Shown here: positions 1 through 10,507 of the stretch, piece by piece
How the letters are laid out: the number at the start of each line of letters is the position of its first letter
Position numbering within the stretch: the first letter of the stretch is position 1
Assembly (NCBI GenBank): GCA_030407085.1
Contig: CM059586.1
Coordinates: 87,293,501-87,357,500, forward strand
From: Trichopria drosophilae
Taxonomy: Eukaryota > Arthropoda > Insecta > Hymenoptera > Diapriidae
Length of the DNA stretch: 64,000 nucleotides
Direction of reading: 5' to 3'
Made by a program: the position numbers and the translations under genes
Notes under the pieces: generated by a model
The model's database searches: none
The model's input: only the letters and a program-made list of their open reading frames with translations
Told to the model about the DNA's origin: nothing

Positions 1-584
1 TCAAAAATCAACTTAAACAAAAATGTCACACAAAAAACGTTTGCATGTGAAAGGTTACCTAACTTTTTTGGTAAATTTTACTGAAGTTTTGACTAGAATC
101 TTTCTTTCCTTTTAAACAATCACAAACACTTGACTAAAAAAGTGTAAAATATTGAATTAAGTACAATATTATTCCTTGGTTTTTGGGCCTTAATTTATTC
201 AATAAAATACTCTATACGATTTAAAAAGGAAGTTATTCATTTTAATATAAATATTTTATTATAATAATGCACTGAAGAAAATATTTATTAAATTTCTCTA
301 AATACTGAGAGGAAATTAAATTTCAGTAGTTTTTGCTTTACATATAGACTGACTATTGTAGTTCCCTTATATAAATTTCAGTTACTTTAATTAAATGGAC
401 TAATAACATGCTAATCAACGTTTAGTTCACACCTACTAATTCACAATTTAGTAAAATTTACTAAATATTTATTATTATTATATTCATATTTCTCTGCACG
501 ACTACGTAATGATTTAAGTCCATAAAAATCTCTGAATTAAATTAATATTTCTGGAGTAAAATAGTCGTATATTAAATTAAAGAT
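1..584. other. AT-rich stretch, no gene recognised
   Basis: No splice-bounded open frame, RNA gene or clear repeat was found. If the promoter proposed at 2.2 kb is real, this lies inside the first intron of that minus-strand gene. Confidence 0.5.
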
Positions 585-1310
585 CACTCTTGAAGAGTGA
601 AAGTTTAAACATTATGGAGTGAAAATCCTAAAGTGGCCAAATTTTCACTCCATAAAGGGAGTCAACTTCAGAAACTTGCTTGAAACAAAGTCTTCGTTCG
701 TCACTTCTTAAATTCCTTGGAGTGAAAATGGAGCCACTCTTTTATTAAGAATTTCACTTTATGAAGAGTCACATTTCACTCCATCAAGAATGAAAGATAA
801 AAACTCACTCCTAGAAGAGTGAAATATCACTCTCAATAGAGTGAAACATCACACTCTGGAGAGTGAACATTTCACTCATTTTGAAGTGGCTCAATTTTCA
901 CTCCAAGGAATTTAGAGAGCAGAGTTTACAACACGCAGTGCACAGTATATTACGACAAGGACAATCCTGTATTTATGTCTACAATTATTTTAGTGACATT
1001 TTTTATTTAAATAGCCTGAATAAAAATTTGTCTAAAAAAAAGTAAAAAAATATCGAATATATAAACATGAACCCAAGTTTGCAATTAAAGTTTTATCGAA
1101 GTAGTAAATCCTACTCTCTAAATTCCTTGGAGTGAAAATTCACGCGTAACAGAGTGAAAATTGAAAGAGTGATTTCGCACTCTTAACGAGTAAAAACTTA
1201 TTCTGTATGGAGCGAAAAGTGGCTTAAGACTGAGCATTCACTCTTATACCGGAGTGGTTCAATGTTCACTCCATAAAAAGAGAATTTTCACTTTATGATA
1301 ATAGAGAGTA
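585..1310. repeat. Array of GAGTGAAA / TTCACTC motifs with short palindromes
   Basis: The stretch is dominated by GAGTGAAA and its complement, often paired as CACTCT-(2 to 5 nt)-AGAGTG palindromes, for example at 585-599, about 806-821, 828-843 and 853-866. Two sub-elements start with TAAATTCCTTGGAGTGAAAA, at 709 and 1119. The same family occurs at 25.48-26.23 kb and at the right edge of the window. I do not recognise the family; it behaves like a MITE with internal palindromes. Confidence 0.65.
709..914. mobile_element. Small palindromic MITE, TAAATTCCTTGGAGTG termini
   Basis: The left end TAAATTCCTTGGAGTGAAAA is mirrored by TTTTCACTCCAAGGAATTTA at the right end, and the match continues inward through GGAGCCACT against AGTGGCTC. 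The element is about 206 bp with no coding capacity. The terminal TA may be a target duplication or part of the repeat. Confidence 0.6.
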
Positions 1311-1319
1311 TATAATTTT

Positions 1320-2027
1320 AGTGATGTAAAATATATTATAACTTAATTAAACAGGTGCACTTTCAAAAAGCCGTACAGGCATCCATGTTGAACTAGCGAT
1401 CGTCAGTACCGAACAATACACGGTTAAATAAAATTACGATTGAACCATACCACAGTAAGTTCCTTTTTTTTGCGTCACCCGGCAATATAAAGAGTGAATC
1501 GGGGACGAATGTATCGTATTGCAAGCAGTACATTATTCTCCCACGATAAACTAACGCTAAAACTGATAATTCCTCGCAAATATACCGAAATCTGACGAAT
1601 GCTTAACGTTCGGAAGCAAAGACACGTTCGGAAAGGAGTTTTAGAACTTGCACGACGACGGTGGGAAAACACAATGCGTGCCATAAAAATTCTGAGTTGA
1701 TAAGAGCGCGTCGTTAGAACACACGGGTAGAGTATTACTTCTTTTTTTAGTAAAATCAACGTCGAGTACTTTAGCGGCGAGTAATCGTGCGTTAAAAAGT
1801 TTATGATCGGTAATTTCGCTTCTTTTTACGAGGTTTTTGCAAGATTTGACCGAAAAGGAGTCAAGGAAAGATAACCCGACCTATTTGGATAATAATTTTC
1901 AAAGTTCCGGGTTTCTCGTACAAAAGAGAGGTTATGTTTGACGCCCGTTGCGATTAAAAAAAAAAACCTTGTGCCTAAAAAAGTTCGACGCCATTTTCGC
2001 GGCTCACAGCACTATCGAATCACTCAC
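1320..2027. other. Moderately GC-richer stretch, no supported gene
   Basis: From about 1.36 kb the base composition is visibly richer in CG than the flanks. A 94-codon open frame exists on the minus strand (1475-1759), but it has no recognisable domain and no convincing splice context. The region lies just downstream of the donor site proposed at 2027 on the minus strand, so intronic sequence near a promoter is the simplest reading. Confidence 0.35.
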
Positions 2028-2241
2028 CCCGCAAGCGTGCGCCTGCCGCCCTTCTTGTCCAGGTAAATCCCCGAAGCTTCTTCTGACCTTTGTTCGCCCT
2101 TGGATGTTCAGGACCGAAATGATGGTGAACACGATGGTCCGAGTGAGTTCGACGAACGACGGCGAACGATTGACGACCTGTTGCCGCACGCACTTTCTGG
2201 CGTGAATTGAAAACGAACAAACGAGAAGCTCGTGAACAAGT
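2028..2241 (-). other. Putative noncoding first exon (5'UTR) of a gene extending left of the window
   Basis: Reading leftwards from the initiator at 2241 there are about 214 GC-rich bases that contain no ATG in any frame. They end at a strong donor, GGG|GTGAGT (intron G at 2027). Lack of ATG, a TATA box at the right distance and a good donor together suggest a noncoding leader exon. No downstream coding exon is visible between 1 and 2027, so the coding part would lie beyond the left edge. The alternative is a CpG-rich single-copy element with chance motifs. Confidence 0.45.
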
Positions 2242-2265
2242 GACGTGCTCTTCCCTCTGCCTTGG

Positions 2266-2293
2266 CTCATATACCTGGTGCGTCGTGACGTCA
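2266..2293 (-). promoter_or_regulatory. Putative core promoter: TATA box plus CRE
   Basis: On the minus strand TATATGAG (2273-2266) lies 32 nt upstream of a TCACTT initiator-like site whose A is at 2241, which is canonical TATA-to-start spacing. A perfect CRE octamer TGACGTCA (2286-2293) lies 13 nt upstream of the TATA box. The surrounding DNA is the most GC-rich single-copy DNA in this part of the window. The promoter call is inference from motif spacing. Confidence 0.5.
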
Positions 2294-2619
2294 CGGGCAC
2301 ATTTCTTATCACCCGACACCAACACCTGTGGCAACTCGCGATTGCAGTGATGCCTATGCCTCTATAGGATTGTCGCTTAACTTCCCACACCGACCTGTAT
2401 GTCGTATTTCACTACCGATCAGGACGATTTTAACAATTGTTCACGTTTTGCAAAACTTCTCTAGATGGCATTGTTCGTCTGATCAATTGTGAACTCTTGG
2501 ACCATGAACCAAGTTGATATAAGCGACTATTTGCACCAAAAGTAAAAAAGAAAACACAAAATTTTAAACTTTATGCTTCATACATATAAAATAGAAGAAA
2601 CGCGAAAAAAGTAGGAAGT

Positions 2620-3035
2620 AAAATTACATTTCAGTAATGTAAATATTTACAACGATTTTCGTGGTCAAATTACACATTTGTTGTAGTTCTCCAGCGATTT
2701 CTGAAGGTGTTTTACGATAAATAAAGTAATATTACAATAAAACTGTAATTTTACAACAAAAATCATAGGACACAAAAATACCAGTGATAATTATGGTAAT
2801 TTTCCATCAGAAACTGTAAAAAATGTTACATTGTTTGTGTAATTTTCCTTAGAGAATCGCTGTACATTTACAAGCTCCACGGAAATTTTACACCGCTTTT
2901 CAAAGAAATTTTACATTGAACAGGTTATACTTTACCAGGTATCCGTAACTTTCCTGCGATTATCAGTGGTATTTTTGTGTCCTGCGATTTTCGTGGTAAA
3001 TTTACATCAACACTTTTTACAGTGTACGACTTTTA
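2620..3035. repeat. Inverted-repeat element rich in TTTTAC / GTAAAA motifs
   Basis: The arm at 2768-2802 (AGGACACAAAAATACC, then AGTGATAAT) is repeated inverted at about 2948-2985 (ATTATCAGTGG, then TATTTTTGTGTCCT). The block also contains many copies of ATTTTAC and GTAAATTTAC. It has no coding potential and is probably a decayed foldback or MITE. Confidence 0.5.
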
Positions 3036-3139
3036 AAGAAATATTCCAGTGCAGGGAGGACTAAAACGTAACATAAAATTACATCTTCGAACCAAACATA
3101 CTTTCTTTACGCGGAAAACAGTTGAAATTACTCGAAATT

Positions 3140-3470
3140 ACAGTTGAGATACTCGGGATTTTTTAAGTTACGACTCACGAATATGTCAACAAAGGTTCTA
3201 AATTCAAAATGGCGGACCAAATTTCTAAAAAGTTACTCGCGCATGCTCAAATTGCGTATTAGGGGGTTTTCGACGTCGCTGATCGCGAATCCGTTATTAA
3301 ATATTCTGAATTCAAAATGGCGGGTACAATACGATGGACTGAATACCTAAAAAGATATTGAAACAATCAAATTGGGTACACACGGGTTCCCCCGATCTTT
3401 GTTGATAAATCCGCTGTTAAATTGTGTAAATTCAAGATTACAGACATCGCAAACCGAGTTAATAAATAGA
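3140..3470 (+). repeat. Three tandem ~120-bp TGGCGG units, forward orientation
   Basis: Three imperfect units each contain a GTTTTCGACGTCGCTGAT-like segment, then GAATCCG, then TTCAAAATGGCGG; the motif occurs near 3205 and 3315, with a decayed third copy at about 3430. It is the same unit as in the 52.5-54.35 kb arrays. Inverted copies at 5.96-7.4 kb mirror this block across the TIR element at 3.7-5.1 kb. Confidence 0.6.
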
Positions 3471-3709
3471 CATAAAAAATACGTCGAGGGTGAGTTAATA
3501 CCTTGAGTTAAAATTGTCTAAACATCATCAACTTGTCTTAGAATTTAGGCAAAACTTTCTGTAACTAATGTTACTTTGCCCTATTATCTAACTTTTGTTT
3601 TCTTTTAGATTTATAATATAAAAATGTTAGTAGTAAAACTTAATTTCGGTCTATTACAATCCCGATTATACTGAACAAAATTAATATAACGTAAGTTGGC
3701 ATTATTACC

Positions 3710-5103
3710 ATATATGGGTGATTCTCCAAAAACAGGGTATTTTCAAGAATGAACATTTTTTTTTAAGTTGCTGTAAATTCGTTTTTTTTTAATGGATTCT
3801 TGCTTATTAGCACCAAGTTAAGTTATTGTTAAAGTAGTCACGCTACAAAATTATTTTAAAGGAAAGGGGAAGACTTTTACTATGACGCCTTTTCATACGG
3901 CTATATAAACCAACAATTGCTTATTAAAAACTTGAAAAAAAATAACTGTAAAGAGTCAAAAACATAATGTACATATCTGATTTAGTGCATTTTTGTGAAT
4001 AAATGAAAATTATTTATTAAGTAATAATTAAAAAATTAAGAAAAACACATGAATTTTTGAAAAAGTTTTAGACAAAATAAATTTATTAAAGTTAATGTGT
4101 CGTTGGTTAGTAACTACAATGATAATATTATATTCATAATTTTAATAAATAATATTATTTCATAATAAACTTGATTCATAACGTTGTAACAAATATAAAG
4201 TTTAATTTTGTGGTTTTTTAAATTATATTTAAATAAACGTCTAAGAGGAAGAGAAATATAAACGTTATTTATGATTTGAAAAATATTTTCTGCTACGGGT
4301 TACACTTTGTTCTTGTTTCGTACCTGATACGCCAAATGTTTGGTAACGACAATGAAGGTGACGACAATGAAAATTTGTTAAAAAATCCAATTTTACATAT
4401 TTTAAACAATAATAAATTAAAAAACAAATTGCCAGTAACGTTTATTCCTTTAATCTTTAAGTTTTCATCGTTTTTTAATTGCTGTTTGTATCAAAATACC
4501 AAAATTAGGACGGGTGACAACAATTAATTTAATAAAAATACGTGGTATTTTTATACAGTTTTTACTTGTTCATGAGGTAAATATGTTCTCTTTTCAATTT
4601 TCTATGGAGGATTAGTAAAGTGTAGTGTTTTTTCTTTGATTTTCTCATAAGTTTTAGTACAAAAATTAATTATTTCCAGTTCATTTATACCAGTTTACGT
4701 ATTGTCGTTACCTGATAGTAATTTCTTAAGACATTAATATTTCAATAATTATAAGTATATATTATTGATTTAATTAAATATTATACAGAGAGAAATTGTA
4801 CAGTTTGAGCTGTACTATAGAAATATTATTTGAATAAATTAAAATAATTCGGTTTCTTAATAGCGCTAATATTTTAAAGTTTTGAACTTAGAGGTTTGGA
4901 CATATCAAAAATGATACTTTTAGTCTTTAAATGTCGTTTTACACCAGTTTTTTGTAACAAAAGTATTATTTTTTCAAATTAACATGGGCCAGGGATATTT
5001 ATTTAACATTTCTATCGAAATTTAATAATTTATTGTCAAAGTTTTTGTAAGATATAACGTAAAGACACGAAAATGCCCTGTTTCCGGAGAATCACCCATA
5101 TAT
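3710..5103. mobile_element. ~1.4-kb TIR element, GGGTGATTCTCC termini
   Basis: The left end is ATATATGGGTGATTCTCC followed by AAAAACAGGGTATTTTC. The right end is its inverted counterpart, GAAAATGCCCTG, then TTTCCGGAGAATCACCC, then ATATAT. ATATAT on both sides is either a target duplication or the end of the inverted repeat. An 83-codon open frame inside (4276-4527) has no transposase signature, so the copy looks non-autonomous. The superfamily is not assigned. Confidence 0.65.
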
Positions 5104-5471
5104 TAATTTTTAACAAAAAGTGATGAATCAACGGAGAATAAAGACAAACTTAGAAAAAAATCGGTATGTATTATTTATATTGATTTATTTTTAAGTTTAT
5201 AAATACATGAACTAATTCTTTATATTTATTACAATTGCTTAACGTATACTGTTTACATTTCGCGATTGTTATTCTTTTGATTTCCAGCGGAAAAATGGCA
5301 CCTTGTTATTAAATTAGAAGTCAACAAATCAGTATCTCGCGAATATTCGTCTGCGTGGATCGCCTGTTAGCATTCTGTAAGTTTGGTAATAAGATCACTT
5401 TTTCCTTACGTTTATAATTATATTATTTTCACTGATCATAGAATCGGATTAATTTATATTAAACGTTTCAG

Positions 5472-5738
5472 GAAAATTATGAAGAAAACCTATCTGCCTT
5501 TGCTGAGCATATAAACTCATACGAAGCAACTGATGACAATTTTAACGAAAATAATAACAATAGCAGTGATGATGATGATAATGACGATGTTGAGGATTAC
5601 ACTCATATAAAAGATGCTAAACAAAGTTCAATCTTTTTCGTAATAATATTCACGCTCAAAAGACAACTATTCTACAACTATAAAAAACGGATAAAAACTG
5701 AACAGAAACAGCATAAAAAGGGTCCAGGCAATTTTTAA
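5472..5738 (+). CDS. Exon-like acidic open frame, decayed or orphan
   Basis: An 88-codon frame starts directly after a good acceptor (AAACGTTTCAG|GAAAAT) and ends at TAA. Its translation begins ENYEENLSAFAEHINSYEAT and then carries a run of Asn, Ser and Asp (SDDDDNDDVEDY) ending in a basic tail. A second acceptor (TTTGATTTCCAG, ending near 5288) and donors GTATGT (about 5163) and GTAAGT (about 5378) lie upstream, but the frames do not join without a stop. An acidic N-terminus is common in piggyBac-type transposases, and mirror-image TGGCGG arrays lie on both sides, so it may be a transposon remnant. I do not recognise the product. Confidence 0.25.
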   Translation, partial: ENYEENLSAFAEHINSYEATDDNFNENNNNSSDDDDNDDVEDYTHIKDAKQSSIFFVIIFTLKRQLFYNYKKRIKTEQKQHKKGPGNF

Positions 5739-5959
5739 GTTATCGTAAAAAAATGTACATAATATTACCTAAATTATCGTCTGAAAACTAAACAAAAAAC
5801 TATTTAGTTGTTCGTGTTAAATATTCTGAGTAGAAACAGAGCAGAATATGTCCACAGTTTCACTAAAAAAGGTATCGAAAAACAGTCAATCATTTTGTTA
5901 CACTTTGCATGGAAAACTGGCCACATTTAATTACTCACAAACTCTACAGTACATAAGTT

Positions 5960-7420
5960 TAATTGCAATTTTCCCCAAAACATCCGCCATATTGCATCCT
6001 CCATTTTGACTTGATAATTTTGGTTATTGACCACAGATTGACAACCAAACTGACCGAAATACCACCGAGTAACATATTCGAATCCAATCCGAACCAGTTT
6101 TCCCAAAATTGTCCACCGTATTGGATCTGCCATTTTGAACTGGTAATTTTTTACCATACACTGAGAAAAGTGTTTTTTACCAAGTATTAGAATTCTTATG
6201 CCCCGTAAAATATAGTATTTTACGCATAGGGATTGCTATCTTTCTACTACCTGTTAAAAGACGAAGATTTTAGATTATTCTAACTGATATGTCAGTTTAT
6301 TTTAGCCTTTTCTCTTTAACTAAAAGCAATTTTTGTTTATGGAAATTTATCTAGCAAATTAAAATATTAAAAATGCCTTCTTTTAATCATAATAACACAT
6401 TCTTTTAAAATAGGAGAGTTTATTACAATTTCGTATAACCTATCAAAAACAAATGCTGAACGACGGAGGATTTTGCTAGTTATAATATTTCTTTTCATGG
6501 CTATAATACACTTTTTAAAAGCCAACGGATAGTAACTGATAAAATACAGTTTTCTCAGGGTATAATTGTTCAAGCAAGTTTGCATCGTATCCGTTTTGTA
6601 ACCATAGACCACGAAAATACCCTATATGTATTGCCACTGGCAAAAATCGAATCCGATCTATTTTCTCCAAAATCGTCAGCCATTTTGAATTCGTATTTTT
6701 ATACTATAAATTTGTAATCAGAGACGTCAAAGAACCCGGAATAAGACGCTTGAATCGAATGGGATGCAATTTTTCTTAAATCGACTGCCATCTTGAATTC
6801 GATAACATTTTTAATTTATAATTTTTTACCAGGAATTTGTAATCCAAACAAATAAGTTTAATATAATGATTTAGGTTCAAATTCTAGTTAATATTATGGA
6901 ACTTAACATTATTAAAATCTTTGTACGGGGTTTTCAAAATGGCGTACATGTCAGTTCTTTCAAGTTAAGATGGTCAGAACCTCCCACATTTCTCATAAAT
7001 TTTGATAAAAGATTAATCTGTATATAATAATTGAAAAATACTCTTATACTCCACACAGTTCATGAACAATTTTGTTGTATTCAAGTAAATATTTATTTGA
7101 ATAGTTGCAAGTAAAAAATTTGTTTGCATTAACAAAATATGTTTTCATTTTTGACAAATGTTTCTTCTTGTTAGTAAGTTCGCCTTACTAAGATAATGTT
7201 TTTTTACACCAAATAATTACTTTCTACAATTCGAGTAAATATTTATTTGAAATTAAAACTTTTTTTCGTCTGTGCATATTTATAATTTTTCGGAGATTAA
7301 TTACGAATCGGATGTTAGTTTTTGTTTTAATTAAAAATTTCAGATTCAATATCGCGAGAATTTTTTCATATTTACTGAATTCGCTCAAAAGTCGATCCAC
7401 CATTTTAAATTCGACATTTG
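5960..7420 (-). repeat. Decayed TGGCGG units, reverse orientation
   Basis: CCGCCATATTGCATCCTCCA (about 5975), CCACCGTATTGGATCTGCCA (about 6113), AGCCATTTTGAATTC (about 6668), TGCCATCTTGAATTC (about 6787) and CACCATTTTAAATTC (about 7398) are reverse copies of the dispersed unit. One forward-strand copy (AAAATGGCGTAC) lies near 6938. The block is interrupted by the element at 6160-6563. Confidence 0.55.
6160..6563. mobile_element. Nested palindromic element, ACTGAGAAAA termini
   Basis: The left end ACACTGAGAAAAGTGTTTTT, followed by TACCAAGTA, is mirrored by TACTGATAAAATACAG followed by TTTTCTCAGGGT. Both ends interrupt the TGGCGG-unit array, so it inserted later. It contains no coding sequence. 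Confidence 0.4.
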
Positions 7421-7714
7421 AATTTAAAACGCCATATGTTACTCCGTCATGAAAAGTGTGCATGTAATGGTTTATATGGAATGCTGTCCGTATATTGTGC
7501 AAGTTTTATAACAAAAATTGTTCTTATAACGAAATAAATAAATAAGTCTTATAACAAAACTGAAACAAAAGTTGATAAACCTCCCCTCCCCATTTTTTTA
7601 TTTCGGTGTAAACAACAACAATAAAAGAAAATCACACCAATTTTAGAATCTTAAGCAGTTATTTAATCTACAACACAAATAAATTGGTATGTAGCAATAC
7701 TACGCAAGAAAATC

Positions 7715-7806
7715 CAGCGGCAAAGATTCTGTCATCTTTTATCATTGTTTTCTTTCATCCCATTGTGTGAAATAGCGACAAGAGATGACAGAATCCCTGC
7801 CGCCTG
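7715..7806. repeat. Isolated hairpin, ~23-bp arms
   Basis: AGCGGCAAAGATTCTGTCAT at 7716-7735 pairs with GATGACAGAATCCCTGCCGC at 7783-7802, leaving a loop of about 45 nt. It may be the remains of a small foldback element. Confidence 0.45.
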
Positions 7807-7809
7807 ATG

Positions 7810-9905
7810 TTAGGTAGATAACATTATTGTCACGCTACAAAATTCATATAGTATGTTAGTTTTACCAAGTTTTATAATGTAAACGCAAATAATGTATTGT
7901 TATTTAATTTAAATCCATGTTATTATTTTGTTAAATTACATACCAAAGGTTAATTTGTATTTTTCACCAGGACTACTAGTTTTCGATACTAGAGTGTTAA
8001 GTTTAATATTACTGAATGTGATCGATGACGTTTCAGTTAATTCATATTTTCTAACAATTAAAAATGAATATTACTATAATAATAAATAACAATATTGTAA
8101 ATAAAATATTTTTATTAACATTTAAAGAAGGATAATTGTCTAATGAGAACTAAATATTTAGTAGGTTTTAGAGCTAACTTAATTTGAGTAGGATGAAGTA
8201 ATTTTTAGTCAATTTAATTACATGTATATAAAAAAAACTACAAAATATTTTGTTTTCATCCTATCCCAAGGATTCCTGCTTAAAGCACACCGAGAGAAAA
8301 ATATAGTCACATTTACAATACACAAATATTCGATAATAAAGTAGTATTTATTTCTATTTATTTAGTAAAATCTATTTACTACGAGGTAATAGAATTGACA
8401 GTTTATGTATCTCATAAGTGTAAATAGGTTACAATCGAGCTGATGCATTTTGTAAATTTATGAACTAATGAAATAATAAAAGTATTAATGAATCTTTCTA
8501 TGCAACTAGTAGTAATAGAAATGGCTTTGTAGTAATTTAATTGATTTTCTCTTAACATTGTTAGTATAATCTCTATGCAGTCGACAGTTCATTTGTATAC
8601 GGATAATAGTTATACCAAACATTTGCTGCAGTAAGTAATTTTTTAGTAAATTTGACTAGTTTTTTCTCTTAGTACATCTAGATTAAAGGTATAGTTTTAT
8701 TGCAAATAAAAATGTAACAAACTCAATTAATTCCCGACTAGGATATCAGTAGCATTTAAATAAATATATATTTTGTTGTAAACGATCAGTATAAACATTA
8801 ACGTTTATATAAAAGTATCCTAATTATTGTATGTTTATAAGAGATCCAGAATTTTCCTTAAATTTATTTTCGTATATAGTATATTTATTTATTATAAAAA
8901 CAGTCATTCTAATAAAACTTAAATAAGACTATCAATAATTATTACATGTAACATTGATAGCAACAAAAAACACTTTCAATCACCTCCTGTCAACTTTACT
9001 TTTGGAGTAATTTGGAATTATTCAAAATTCATGTTATAGAACTTACGATTTTACTTTGAAACAAAATTTTAGATGTATAATATTGCCTAACCTTATTTTT
9101 TCAATGCCTTTTATTTACTATCTCTTTTTGAGTAATAAGAATTAATTTTTATTTATAAAATATGTTACGATGTCTTGACATTCGATGAAAATAAAAACCG
9201 ACAATTAGTGGCGGCAGTTTTCGGTGTAATCTGATTAGTCATTAAATTTGAAACTACATTGTACGTCACATTCTGATTTCAATTTGTTTTGATAAATTTG
9301 TTGTTAATAAATAAATGTTTATTACCACGCCCTCAAATTAGTTAATTTCTCATTGCATTTTAATTAATTCAAAAGAATTTTTAATTAAACCAACACAAGT
9401 AATACATATTGATTACTCGCTGACGTTTTTAATTATTCTATTATCTACTACGTATGCATATGATTTATTAATATAATTAGATATTACATTAGTTTTAACG
9501 GCTTTCTTTTATTCTCTTAATATCATTTTTATATTATTTACAGATCTATTAGATATTACATGCGGAAAACCACAAACATTATTACCTATAATTACATCGT
9601 TAAGATTAAAATCTAATTTACAAATACCATTCGATAAGTTTGTATATCACTTTAAAAACCTGCATTCGGAAACAACATTTAAATTAACGAAATAAAACAC
9701 TTTTTCTATATAAAATAAATATAAATCTTGCACAAATATACTATTTTATGATGTATTAATTTCATTTGCACATTGAGATTTAGGACAAAAAGATGTTGTG
9801 ATGAATATTGTCAACAGCTCATCTATTTTACAAAACTTTAAAAAGAAACGTAAAGTAGCATCACACAGACTTATATTTCTTGCCGTTTAAAAAACAATGG
9901 GACCT
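7810..9905. other. AT-rich single-copy stretch, no gene recognised
   Basis: There is no open frame with splice sites and no RNA gene. The segment at about 9180-9310 (ACCGACAATTAGTGGCGGCA and onwards) is less AT-biased and could be conserved noncoding DNA, which cannot be judged from one sequence. Confidence 0.45.
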
Positions 9906-9913
9906 TGATGTTA

Positions 9914-10485
9914 CACTGAAAAATATTTTTAGTAAATTTGATTGTTTTTTAACTACTCAAAGTATTTCAAAAGGACCTCAAAAGATTTTTATTAGATGAA
10001 ATTATGACCATAAAGGAGTTAATTCAACTAAAAATATAGTTAAAAATGATGAAAGTTTATTTGGCTAAATTAAAACAAATTATTGGCATTTAACTACGCA
10101 GTAAAAGAAACAGTACGAAGATACCTCTTCTTTGCAGTCATAATTGCAGCAAAATTTCGTTGAGGATCTATTGAAACATGCTGATCAATTAAAAAGTAGT
10201 CAAGTTTACTTGACTAACATTTTTTTGTATAGTTTTTTAGTGGAATTATTTTTAGAGGAGTTATTGACAGTTATTGCATGGTCTTTTTGAGTTTATTGCA
10301 TAGCATCGCGTTTATTCACCTTTTTTTAATAATGTTAAATAACATATATTTACGTCAATTTAACTACTAAGTGTTAACTTAAATAAAATAGGAAAATTAA
10401 CACTACACAGCGTTATCTTAACTAAAAATGTAGTTGTTTATACTACTAACAGTAGTTGAATTTGTTAGGTACATTTTTTCAATGT
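9914..10485. mobile_element. Possible MITE, ACACTGAAAAA termini with TTTAACTA subterminal motifs
   Basis: The left end ACACTGAAAAATATTTTTAG and the right end TACATTTTTTCAATGT are approximate inverses. The interior holds repeated TTAACTAC and TAGTTAAA motifs. A similar arrangement occurs at 23934-24262. The ends are diverged, so the boundaries are approximate. Confidence 0.35.
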
Positions 10486-10507
10486 ATTGCTAGTTATTTT
10501 GATAAAA

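Noticed and set aside
2004..2390. 128-codon minus-strand open frame over the GC-rich promoter segment
   Set aside because: The part downstream of the predicted start has no ATG in any frame; the open frame follows from high GC content, and promoter/5'UTR fits better.
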